From Cochliopodium minus (taxonomy: Eukaryota; Discosea; Himatismenida; Cochliopodiidae): 11,122 bases of DNA. The stretch spans positions 227,098-238,219 of the forward strand of contig JAMYWO010000028.1 in the NCBI GenBank assembly GCA_024220525.1, given 5' to 3'. A program made the translations under genes and the position numbers. This document shows, in pieces, positions 1 to 6,775 of this stretch (positions are counted from its first letter, which is position 1; every line of letters starts with the position of its first letter). The notes beneath the pieces are model-generated. The model was given only the letters and a program-made list of their open reading frames with translations. It had not been told where the DNA came from and did not search any database.

Positions 1-1770
1 TACAGATTAAATAAAAATCAATTGAAAAAAAGATTGAATCCTGAAGATGATGAGTATATCAGAGATGCAGAACAAAAATTAATAAAAAGTAAAAGAAATG
101 AAATGAGATTAAAAGAAAAACATTATAATTTATTAAATGAATTAAACGAAGAAAAAGAATTTAATTATAAAATCAAAAAACATAAAAAATACAAAAAGAA
201 AAATAGAAATGTGTTAAATGAATTAAAACAATTTAAAACAAAAAGTAGATTTGTAAAAACTGAAAAGGCATTCAGAAATTTATTTAGATCCTACAAAGAC
301 TCAAAAATAGAAAGAGATGAAAATAGATTTAAATATGATGATTATTTGAACAAGATTGAGAAACAATTGAGTAGGTTTATAAAACAACAACTTAAAAAAT
401 ACAAATCTATGAAAGTAAATTTAATGATTAAATACAGAATGAAAAGAAATTTAGAAAAGAATGCATCAGAACACAAAATGTTTTATTCAACAAGTAAACC
501 ATTTACAATAACTTCAGGAAAAGAGTTTTCAGATGATGTTTATGAAATATTTGATAATTTTATTAAAATAATAGAAACAACAATTGCATTAGGATCAGAT
601 TGGGTATTTGATGAGATGGATGAATTTATTGTTTCAATAGTAAATTATAGACCATTGAGAGGAGGAACATATAGAGAGTTACCAGATGGTTTGAAGGATG
701 CTAATGGATATAATAAGTATTTATGTAACATTAAAAATAAAGATAATTTATGTATTGTTTATTGTTATCTTGCTGCAAAATACTATATGAGAAATAATGC
801 TAATCGAGTAAGTTCATACAAAAAATATATGAAAGAAGTAAATATTAAAAATATTCAATTTCCAATTCAAAGATGTGATTATGAAAAGTTTGAAAAACAA
901 AACAATTGTAAAATAAATGTATTTAGATACAATGAAAAAACTGGATTACATCCTTTTTATCTAAATGAAGAAGCTCCTCAAATAGCAATTAATATGTTAT
1001 TGATTGGAGATTTAGAATCAGGAGAAAATGGACATTTTGTTTTGATAAGAAATTTTAATAAATTAAATTCAAATATTAGCAAACATAATGGTGAAAAATT
1101 TTTCTGTTTGAGATGTCTTCATCCATATAGCACAAAAGAAAGATTAAATAATCACCTTGAAGACTGTAAACAAACAAAACCAGGTGAAGCAAGTTTATTA
1201 AAATTACCAGATGAAAATAATAAATTTATTCAATTTAAAAAGTATAAAAACAAAATAAGAATACCATATGTTATTTATGCAGACTTTGAATGTATAATAA
1301 GTAAAAAAGAAGGACCAAAAAATAATCCAAAAGATTCATATACTGAAAAGGTTGCAGAACATGTACCATCAGGATTTGGATATTATGTTGTTTCAACAGA
1401 TCCAAATTACCAAAGTAAATATTACAGTTATAGAGGAAAAGATGCACATCGCAAGTTTATGGAATCAATTTTGAAAACTGAAAAAGATATATTAAAAAGA
1501 TTAAAAAATGTTGAACCAATGAATCTAACAGATGAAGAAGAAAAACAATTTAAAAAAGCAACTCATTGCCATGTTTGCAAAGGAGAAATAGGATTAATTA
1601 GAAAGAAAGATGGTGATGATTATATAACAAAAAAAGATAAAGTAAGAGATCATTGTCATATTACAGGTGAATTCAGAGGAGCAGCTCATAATTCATGTAA
1701 TTTAAATTTCAAAAATAAACCCTTTATACCAGTTTTATTCATAATCTTAAGGGATATGATGCACATTTAA
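1..1770 (+). pseudogene. polB: Protein-primed family B DNA polymerase, N-terminal and exonuclease-I part (5' partial, frameshifted)
   Basis: The frame is open from base 1, so the true start may lie outside the window; candidate starts are a TTG at 22 and the first in-frame ATG at 103. Residue numbers count from the TTG. Residues 1-150 are very Lys/Glu-rich and probably coiled coil. A Polinton-type N-terminal domain follows, with the stretch GSDWVFDEMDEF and a later NIKNKDNLCIVY. A C2HC zinc cluster has C362, C365, H378 and C382. The exonuclease I motif YADFEC (D421, E423) comes next. A second metal cluster starts with C516-x2-C519 and continues through DHCHITGEFRGAAHNSC, typical of Polinton and adintovirus polymerases. 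The last 11 codons or so are out of frame: the family sequence continues in another frame from the T run at 1733-1736. Identity as Polinton-type PolB is secure; function in this copy is not expected. Confidence 0.88.
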
Positions 1771-2213
1771 TATTACAAGTTGCATCTGAATTTACTGATA
1801 ATATTGATTGTATTCCTCAAAATTTTGAACAATATATTACATTTAATATTGGACATTTAAAGTTTTTAGATTCAATGCAGTTTCTAAATTGTTCATTAGT
1901 AAAAAATTTAAAAGAAAAACAATTCATACACATTAAAAATCATTTTGATAAAGAAAAATTTAAATTATTAATGAAGAAGGGTGTTTATCCTTACGAATAT
2001 ATGGGTTCTTTTGAAAAGTTTGAAGAAAAAGAATTACCAGAACAAAAAGAGTTTTATAGTAGTCTAGATAGAACAACAGTTTCAGATGAAGATTACAAAC
2101 ATGCTCAAAATGTTTGGAATGAATTTGAAATCAAATCAATGGGAGAGTATCATGATTTGTATTTGAAAACAGATGTGTTATTATTGGCTGATGTTTTTGA
2201 ATCAAAAGAGTGA
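1737..2213 (+). pseudogene. polB: DNA polymerase B, exonuclease II-III part (second fragment, frame 3)
   Basis: This is the direct continuation of the preceding fragment after a one-base frame change at the T run 1733-1736. The frame is open from 1737, although the first ATG is only at 1875. The exonuclease II motif is visible at its start (GYDAHLI, preceded by an Asn as usual). Next come LKFLDSMQFL and GVYPYEYM, both typical of this family. The exonuclease III motif follows as YHDLYLKTDVLLLADVFE, with the Tyr and Asp of YxxxD. The frame stops (TGA, 2211-2213) four codons after this motif. The whole palm and thumb region should follow: the SLYP-type motif A, the KxxxNxxYG motif B and the DTD motif C. 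None of these appears anywhere in the window. The stop therefore looks like the left edge of an internal deletion, not a natural end. Confidence 0.8.
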
Positions 2214-2431
2214 TACAACATTCATTTAGAATTGATCATCATAATATTTATTCAATTGAACAAAATAAAAAATCATTATCAGCATTTGATGATAAAAAAT
2301 ACTTACTTGAAGATGGAGTAAGTTCTTTATCTTATGGACATTATAAAATAAAAAAACAAAATGGGAATAAAATGTATAATTATATAAAATATGAAATTAT
2401 ACATTTACAAAGTTGTCTCTTCAAAGTATGA
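2201..2431 (+). pseudogene. polB: DNA polymerase B, C-terminal tail remnant after internal deletion
   Basis: This frame overlaps the previous fragment and is open from about 2201. It has no convincing start codon of its own (a GTG at 2210 is the only candidate). It contains HHNIYSIEQNKKSLSAFDDK and then YLLEDGVSSLSYGHYKI. That pattern (Asn-Lys-x-x-Leu-Ser, then Asp-Asp-Lys, then Asp-Gly and Tyr-Gly-His) is how Polinton and adintovirus polymerases end. It is therefore read as the last ~60 residues of the same polymerase, joined near 2198-2203 to the end of exonuclease III. Several hundred residues, including all catalytic Asp residues of the palm, are absent (size inferred from family knowledge). 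Residues after about 2366 look less conserved and overlap the next ORF by 41 bases. Confidence 0.68.
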
Positions 2432-2597
2432 TATGAATTTGTATGGTTGTTGTGTTTGTAAATATTTTAAAAAAGAATCAAAATTATTTTATAAAAGTGA
2501 GAAAGCAAAAGCTGCTTTATGTAATAAATGTGTTAAAAAAGGAAAAATTCATGGAGTTCTAGATTATCTAAAGATTTTAAAAATGATTTATAATTAG
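2391..2597 (+). CDS. Small zinc-ribbon protein of unknown role
   Basis: A 68-codon ORF with two CxxC pairs, C20/C23 and C44/C47, 20 residues apart, which is a zinc-ribbon or treble-clef spacing. The rest is Lys-rich, so nucleic-acid binding is plausible but not shown. I chose the ATG at 2391 because it sits right behind an AT stretch (2379-2390) like those before other starts here. A second ATG at 2433 would still keep both CxxC pairs. It ends with TAG five bases before the integrase ATG, suggesting co-expression. The last dozen codons look less natural than another frame that ends at 2593, so a further small frame change near 2555-2565 is possible. No family was recognised. It could also be a remnant of a larger gene damaged with the polymerase. 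Confidence 0.5.
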   Translation: MKLYIYKVVSSKYDMNLYGCCVCKYFKKESKLFYKSEKAKAALCNKCVKKGKIHGVLDYLKILKMIYN

Positions 2598-2602
2598 GTA
2601 AA

Positions 2603-2938
2603 ATGGAGAAATTAAAAGAAATATTTTACAACTCAAAAAGTGGGTATATGTCTAAAAAAAGGTTTGTTGAAGCTGCAAAAGTTTTAAAAATAAATAAAAA
2701 AGATGCAGAAGAATTTTATGAAAAACAATCTGTAAATCAAATTTATAAAAAAAGAGATCAGAAAAAGAAATTTACACAAATTGAAAGTCCAAGGTATGAA
2801 ACTGGTTGTTTACAAATTGATCTTCAAATAATGACAAGGTTTCCAAAGAATCAAAACAATGGATATGAATATATTTTAAACATTTTAGATGTATATTCAA
2901 GATATATGAGTTCATACCCTTTAAAAGAAATCACCTGA
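2603..2938 (+). pseudogene. int: Retrovirus-like (rve) integrase, N-terminal and first catalytic part (frameshifted)
   Basis: First part of a Polinton-type DDE integrase, which would insert the element into host DNA. The start is the ATG at 2603, with the upstream ORF ending at 2597. Residues 1-50 match the N-terminal region usual in Polinton integrases: an SGYMSKKRF segment, then helical residues ending in an EKQ motif before a tyrosine. The catalytic core begins at about residue 68 with CLQIDLQIM; D73 (2819-2821) is the first acid of the triad. The RNase-H-fold strand YILNILDVYSRY follows, as expected. The frame stops at a TGA at 2936-2938, but integrase sequence continues in the next frame from about 2931. 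The change lies at the A run 2928-2930. Confidence 0.8.
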
Positions 2939-3065
2939 AGAAATTTACCCACACATAAAAGAATATATTGAAGAATTTAGAAAATTGTATCCAAAAAATG
3001 AGATATCGGTAACATTAGATGCTGGAAAAGAGTTTTTTAGGAAAAGTAAAAAAGTATTTAGATGA
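2931..3065 (+). pseudogene. int: rve integrase, middle catalytic segment (second frame)
   Basis: A short open stretch in the third frame that bridges the two larger integrase pieces and has no start of its own. It contains SPEEIYPHIKEYIEEF and then VTLDAGKEF. The latter is the second catalytic motif of rve integrases (usually T/V-D-x-G-x-E-F); the Asp is at 3018-3020. After the six-T run at 3033-3038 the family-like sequence leaves this frame, and the frame itself ends at TGA 3063-3065. The segment is real coding sequence, not noise, because it supplies an essential acid at the expected place in the fold. Confidence 0.72.
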
Positions 3066-3729
3066 ACAAAAAATAAAACAATACATTGCAGCTCCTGGAG
3101 AGAATACAAAGAATAGAAATTATTTAGTTGAAAGATACCATAGGACGTTTTGGGAGAAGCTTAGAAAGATACTTACTCACGAGGAATCTCTTAAATGGAT
3201 TGATTTTTATGAAAATATAACTGAAAATTATAACAATTCAATTCATTCAAAAACAAATATGTCACCAAAAAGTATTTTTATTGATAAAGAAGAAAGACCT
3301 TTAGAAAATCAAATAAAAGTTAATCAAATAAAGAAAACTCCGACAAATTTAAGTTTAAATGATACTGTAAGAATATTGAAAAATAAAAAAGAATTTACAA
3401 AGAAATCATTCACACCAAATTGGCCAATTCAAACATACAAAATAGATAGAATTGAAGGTAAAAGATATTTTGTTTCATATATGAATGGTAATGATAAAAA
3501 AGGTTCATATTTGTTAAGAGAGTTACAAAAAGTAGATGAAAATGTTGAAAACAAAACTCAATATCAAGAAAAAACAAAGGAACATAAAAAATTAACAAAG
3601 AAAGTTAAAACTTTGAAGAAAGAAAAAATCCATAATGTAAATGATGAAGGTCAATACGAAATTAATAAAAGATTAATACCAAGAGAGTCTAAAAGAGTTT
3701 CTAAAAAACCAACAAAATTAATTTATTAA
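3019..3729 (+). pseudogene. int: rve integrase, C-terminal catalytic and DNA-binding part (third frame)
   Basis: The genuine part begins near 3038, after the T run. The catalytic Glu lies in YLVERYHRTFWEKLRKI (E38 here, 3130-3132). About 36 residues separate it from the Asp at 3018-3020, matching the D-D35-E spacing within the uncertainty of the frame break. Residues about 113-175 form the small beta barrel or chromo-like domain of Polinton integrases: NDTVRIL, then FTPNW, then YLLRELQKV. A strongly basic tail (residues 180-236) follows and ends at TAA 3727-3729. Taken together the three pieces would be about 375 residues, normal for the family. All three catalytic acids survive, but in three different frames, so the copy is inactive as sequenced unless the frame breaks are sequencing errors. 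Confidence 0.82.
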
Positions 3730-3740
3730 TAAATAAAAAT

Positions 3741-3747
3741 ATATTGT
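3741..3747 (+). promoter_or_regulatory. ATATTGT box upstream of the small basic gene
   Basis: ATATTGT followed by an AT-only stretch, 19 bases before the ATG at 3767. The same seven bases occur shortly before three other plus-strand starts (8321, 8671, 9262). Proposed as a promoter element of this element's genes; the role is inference. Confidence 0.35.
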
Positions 3748-3766
3748 AATAAATATACAAAAGAAA

Positions 3767-3925
3767 ATGGCAGTATCAAAAACATCAAGAAAGAGAGGAA
3801 CATCAAAACAATCTAAAGCAAGAGCAAAATTTAAAAAAATGATTGCTGAAGCAAAAAGAATTAAAAAAGCAAATCCATCTAAAAAATGGCAAAGTTGTAT
3901 AAAAGAAGCAGCTGGTAAAAAATAA
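3767..3925 (+). CDS. Small, very basic, HMG/YABBY-like DNA-binding protein
   Basis: A 52-residue protein made mostly of Lys, Arg, Ala and Ser. It starts at the only sensible ATG and ends at TAA. Residues 1-23 are a basic tail. Residues 24-50 contain AEAKRIKKANPSKKWQSCIK, a pattern (helix, Asn-Pro, aromatic, second helix) that recalls the HMG-box/YABBY-like mini-proteins of large DNA viruses and Polinton-like viruses. That comparison is from memory and unconfirmed. By composition it should bind DNA and may help condense the genome in the virion, as adenovirus core proteins do. It stands alone, 37 bases after the integrase stop, and is closed on its 3' side by a hairpin shared with the convergent minus-strand block. 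No frame damage is seen. Confidence 0.65.
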   Translation: MAVSKTSRKRGTSKQSKARAKFKKMIAEAKRIKKANPSKKWQSCIKEAAGKK

Positions 3926-3927
3926 TC

Positions 3928-3959
3928 AATATCAACTTTAATATATTAGAATTGATATT
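3928..3959. terminator. Hairpin between convergent genes
   Basis: AATATCAA (3928-3935) and its exact inverse TTGATATT (3952-3959) form an 8-bp stem around a 16-base AT-rich loop. It lies exactly between the stop of the small basic gene (3925) and the stop of the extended zinc-finger gene (3958-3960, minus). That position suggests a two-way 3' end or transcript-end signal. The stem is AT-rich and not very stable, so the role is inferred from position. Confidence 0.45.
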
Positions 3960-4059
3960 ATTTAAAGGTTTCAAATCTTGACAAATTATCTTCTTCTATT
4001 GATTTGGGTGGATGTAATTCATTTATTTTATTGAATAAATAATCAACTCTTTCTCTCAA
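3958..4059 (-). pseudogene. Frameshifted C-terminal extension of the zinc-finger Lys/Glu-rich protein
   Basis: Just past the TGA (4056-4058) of the minus-strand gene starting at 4502, a second frame reads 33 codons to a TAA at 3958-3960. It begins LRERVDYLFNKINEL and continues with a His-Pro-Pro motif and an acidic end. It looks like an amphipathic helix with natural amino-acid usage, and it stops just where the convergent-gene hairpin begins. The frames would join at the five-T run 4060-4064 (A run on the coding strand). I read it as the true C-terminus of that protein, separated by a one-base change. It has no start codon of its own. Confidence 0.6.
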
Positions 4060-4502
4060 TTTTTAATATCACTTTTTGATTTATCTTTTTTTAATTCTTT
4101 TTTATATTCAGATTCTATAACATCATCAAGACAATGAGTGTCCAAAGATAAATCTTCACTTTCGTCTTCTTTTGGAGTTTCAGTTATTTCAATAATTTTT
4201 GATTTTTTCTTTTTTGGTTTTGTCTCTTTTTTTGAATCAACTTTAACTTCTACTTTTTGTTCCTTTTTAGGCTCAACTTTGATCTCTTTTTTGATTTCTT
4301 TCTTAGGTTCTTTTTTAATAATTTCTGGACTAGATTTAATATCTTCATTAGATTCTTCTTCAGATTCTTTTTTATCAATAACTTCAATCATTTTGTAATG
4401 TGATGCACAATAGTATTTTCCATTGTATTTCTTTTTTGTATATATATCACATGGATTTCCGCGATTTTTTCCTTTAGTGCTTTTCCAACTGCAATGAGGC
4501 AT
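4056..4502 (-). CDS. N-terminal zinc-binding, Lys/Glu-rich low-complexity protein
   Basis: A 148-residue ORF. The N-terminus has a compact Cys/His cluster, C4, C18, C32 and H35, with a GKNRGNPC core and YYCASHYK. Short clusters of this type (C, then Gly-Lys-x-x-Gly-x-x-C, then C-x2-H) recur in large eukaryotic DNA viruses and are presumed zinc-binding. Residues from about 42 onward are low-complexity Lys/Glu/Ser/Pro with imperfect KKE-type repeats, presumably disordered. The ATG at 4502 follows an AT-rich leader and puts the cluster at the very N-terminus. The ORF stops at 4056, but the protein probably continues to 3958 in another frame. It is the last gene of the minus block. Its function is unknown; a nucleic-acid or protein adaptor is a guess. 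Confidence 0.65.
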   Translation of the reverse strand: MPHCSWKSTKGKNRGNPCDIYTKKKYNGKYYCASHYKMIEVIDKKESEEESNEDIKSSPEIIKKEPKKEIKKEIKVEPKKEQKVEVKVDSKKETKPKKKKSKIIEITETPKEDESEDLSLDTHCLDDVIESEYKKELKKDKSKSDIKN

Positions 4503-4543
4503 TGTATTTTATATATTCTTATATGTATAAAATAAAATAAATT

Positions 4544-4966
4544 TTAAAGTGAAGGATTAATATCTTTTAAAGTATCAGCGGCATACCTCCCTGTTATACT
4601 TGAACCAGCTCCTAGTAAAAGTGAATTTGTTAATGAAGCATTTGGGCTTATAGCTGTTTTAAATAATCCAAAAGTTGCAAAACCACTTAAAGCTGGAGCA
4701 AGGATTCTATTTTCATAAGTTGCAAATCTTTGAATTGCTGGTATTTTTTCAAGAACCCAATCATGACTTGCATATGCTGCTAAATCTGCAACTGTAATTA
4801 CACCTCCAATAGCTACCCAAGCAGGAAATTGCATATTTGCTATTGGTAATTGCATAGATAAATCAACTCCAAGTAAAAAAGAAGCTGCTAAAGCACCAAT
4901 GCCACCTGCAATAACTGATGGTACAATTTCATCTTTTAGTTTTTCAGTTATACTTCTGTTGTCCAT
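4544..4966 (-). CDS. Multi-span Gly/Ala-rich membrane protein
   Basis: 140 residues, ATG at 4964-4966, TAA at 4544-4546. A short charged N-terminus (1-13) is followed by hydrophobic Gly/Ala-rich segments at about 14-34, 47-66, 88-106 and 112-126, so up to four membrane spans are likely. The loop between the second and third spans holds the charged residues (HDWVLEKIP, then YENR). Small multi-span proteins of this sort are common in Polinton-like and giant viruses, where most are uncharacterised. A role in the virion inner membrane or in assembly is inference. It sits 41 bases after the start of the zinc-finger gene, in the same direction. The frame is intact. It is not recognised as a holin or transporter. 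Confidence 0.7.
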   Translation of the reverse strand: MDNRSITEKLKDEIVPSVIAGGIGALAASFLLGVDLSMQLPIANMQFPAWVAIGGVITVADLAAYASHDWVLEKIPAIQRFATYENRILAPALSGFATFGLFKTAISPNASLTNSLLLGAGSSITGRYAADTLKDINPSL

Positions 4967-5008
4967 TTATATTTTATAATAAGAGATTATAATTTTTTAA
5001 TACCTATT

Positions 5009-5257
5009 TTATAATTCAACATATTTAAGGCTTATATCTTCTGGTATTGATTTGTCAAGTTTTTCTTCAATCTTTTTATTTGTTCTATTCATTGAATTTA
5101 AAGCATAACACATTTGAAACATTAATAATGCTAATCTCTTTTCTGGTGCAATATAATTTAAATTTTGATACTCAAGCGAAATTTCTTTTACTGAGTTTAT
5201 AATATTTGGGTTTTTAGTTGCAACAAATTTTAATCCTGTTAAGTCATAATTTACCAT
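5009..5257 (-). pseudogene. C-terminal half of a conserved-looking 230-codon protein, after an internal amber codon
   Basis: 82 residues from an ATG at 5255-5257. The same frame is open upstream, through four codons (Ser-Ala-Ala-Pro), to a TAG at 5270-5272 that ends the preceding ORF. The sequence reads naturally across this point, so 5698-5009 is most simply one 230-codon gene with one in-frame stop. This half is mostly helical and contains NYIAPEKRLALLMFQMCYAL. The pattern of Pro-Glu-x-Arg-Leu followed by a hydrophobic helix is one I associate with uncharacterised proteins of Polinton-like viruses and relatives. That is memory only and unverified. The internal ATG could give a separate product, but its upstream context is coding-like rather than the AT-only leader seen at other starts. 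Confidence 0.55.
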
Positions 5258-5269
5258 TGGTGCTGCACT

Positions 5270-5698
5270 CTAAAGACAATCACAAGCACCTTGAAAAACT
5301 CCCAACAGTAAACCACCACTATTTGAATGACAAACTGTCAATTTTACTTCATCTAAATAATTATTTAATTGAGGAATTGATTTGCTTCCATAATCTATTT
5401 CTTTAAACTCTATTAAGCTGTTTGGAAATTCTCTCAAGTAATTTTTGATATGAATTATAAGTTTTCTTTTTTCTTTTATTTCTTCTGGTGATAAAATAGG
5501 TTCAGGATTGTATGGAATAGATGAAAATTCTTTTAAAATTGATGGGGTAATACTTTTTGATTCTTTATTTGGAATTTTTGGAATGTTAAATTCAAAATCT
5601 GATACAACTGGTAAGTCTGAATAATTGTTATCCAAGTTTTTATTGTTAATTACATCTGTTAAATCACATTTGTTTTTTAACTCTATAACTTTTAACAT
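5270..5698 (-). pseudogene. N-terminal half of the same 230-codon protein, ending at TAG
   Basis: 142 residues from the ATG at 5696-5698; a longer reading from a TTG at 5707 is possible but needless. An AT-rich leader precedes the ATG. Residues 1-80 are polar and Pro-rich, probably an extended tail. Residues 80-118 are helical and charged. The end, EVKLTVCHSNSGGLLLGVFQ, has a Cys/Ser/Gly turn followed by a hydrophobic helix, which continues naturally past the TAG into the next 86 codons. The stop would need only a single-base change to be a Lys, Gln, Glu, Trp, Tyr, Ser or Leu codon, so a point mutation, a sequencing error or amber readthrough are all possible. Its function is unknown; its place in the block suggests a structural or assembly role. 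Confidence 0.6.
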
Positions 5699-5741
5699 TT
5701 TATACAATTAGAATAGAATATTAAAAGTATAATATCATTTT

Positions 5742-6740
5742 TTAATCTATTTCTTCTATTTTTATTTCATCTAGATCATCTATAATTATTCTCTCTTTTC
5801 TTATTCCAAATAATAAGTCAGTAGCTGGTTTATCTTTATTAAAGTTAAATAACTTATTTTTTTCAAGTTTTTTTATTCCTTGTCTTATTTCACCTCCAAT
5901 CTTTTTATTATATTCTTCTTTTGAATAATTATAACCTAAAAAGTTTGAGAATTTTACTCTGTCTCCAATTGTTTTACCAAATAAATTATTTTCCAAATCA
6001 TAATTATCTTTCTCATTTGCAATGTTATAAATTAATAAATTCATAAGAATTAATACAATATAATTTTTATGGTCTTCAAAACCATATTCAAACTCATAAA
6101 TTAAATAATCTACTGCTTCATCAATCATATCAGCTTGAGTTTTTTTATTAGTTGAGATGTAATAAACATTTTCATTTTTATTGTTGTTATACTTTCTCAT
6201 TTTACTTTCAAGGTTAATAAAAATACCTTTGATACCATAAGTATTGACAAGTTTGTTGATAACCCAATTTCTACATTCTGTAAGACTTGGAAAAGAAATG
6301 TTAATATAATCATTTTCTTCAGGAATATATGCAATTGCAGCATATTTATTATTCAAAAATAAAGTTATTTCATTTGATTTTACCATATTACTTATTTTTT
6401 TGACAACTGTTTTTCTTTTTACAATATTAATAGTTTGAAACAAATCAGTATTTAATAGTGTTTGATTTAATTGACTTTCATCTGATAAATCTATTTCTTG
6501 TGTTACTTTATTTGCTTCAATATATTGATTTATTTTATGACCTTTAAGATTTTGAATAAGATTATCAGCATTTATGTAAACTTCTGCTGAATTCTCATTT
6601 GTATCTTTAATTATTTTTTCAACATCATCTCTTATTGATGCATATGCTAAATTCCTCATAATCCCCCACTTGAGTGGATCATTTATTAACTCATCATATC
6701 TTGCTTCAAGGTTATTTCCAAGTTTTTTTGTGTTTATCAT
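5742..6740 (-). CDS. Unknown 332-residue protein
   Basis: The longest intact gene of the minus block, ATG at 6738-6740 and TAA at 5742-5744. I recognise no family. The N-terminal third (1-110) is helical and charged and opens INTKKLGNNLEARYDELI. A middle alpha/beta part (about 120-215) has alternating hydrophobic strands such as ITLFLNNKYAAIAYIPE and GIKGIFINLE. The C-terminal third has a hydrophobic helix (YIVLILMNLLIYNIA) and a Lys-rich region, ending in a short acidic tail. There is no signal peptide and no obvious catalytic motif; the hydrophobic helix holds no charge but looks like a buried helix rather than a membrane anchor. It lies 34 bases after the 230-codon gene in the same direction. 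I looked for Cys-His protease and primase/helicase motifs and found none. Confidence 0.7.
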   Translation of the reverse strand: MINTKKLGNNLEARYDELINDPLKWGIMRNLAYASIRDDVEKIIKDTNENSAEVYINADNLIQNLKGHKINQYIEANKVTQEIDLSDESQLNQTLLNTDLFQTINIVKRKTVVKKISNMVKSNEITLFLNNKYAAIAYIPEENDYINISFPSLTECRNWVINKLVNTYGIKGIFINLESKMRKYNNNKNENVYYISTNKKTQADMIDEAVDYLIYEFEYGFEDHKNYIVLILMNLLIYNIANEKDNYDLENNLFGKTIGDRVKFSNFLGYNYSKEEYNKKIGGEIRQGIKKLEKNKLFNFNKDKPATDLLFGIRKERIIIDDLDEIKIEEID

Positions 6741-6775
6741 TAATAATATGAAATTATATTATTACTGAGATATTA

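Noticed and set aside
1700-2215. Spliceosomal introns as the cause of the polymerase frame breaks.
   Set aside because: At the first break the protein continues with no extra bases, and at the second, sequence is missing rather than added. No GT...AG interval is available in either place.
3410-3598. 62-codon hydrophobic minus-strand ORF.
   Set aside because: Antisense of the Lys-rich integrase C-terminal region, with no leader or conserved pattern.
4138-4398. Phe/Ser-rich plus-strand ORF of 86 codons that looks like a membrane protein.
   Set aside because: It is the exact antisense of the Lys/Glu-rich repeat region of the minus-strand zinc-finger gene. Antisense of GAA/AAA codons gives Phe/Ser/Leu automatically.
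5270-5272. Non-standard genetic code with TAG read as an amino acid, as in ciliates.
   Set aside because: TAG ends the 108-residue gene cleanly at 8645-8647, TAA ends most genes, and TGA ends others. The standard code fits the whole window apart from this one codon.
5218-5406. 62-codon plus-strand ORF.
   Set aside because: Antisense of the amber-interrupted 230-codon gene. Composition is unlike the other proteins here and there is no AT leader.
5742-6740. Adenovirus-type maturation protease, expected in Polintons, as the identity of the 332-residue protein.
   Set aside because: No ordered His, Asp/Glu, Gln and Cys catalytic pattern could be found, and the protein contains almost no Cys.
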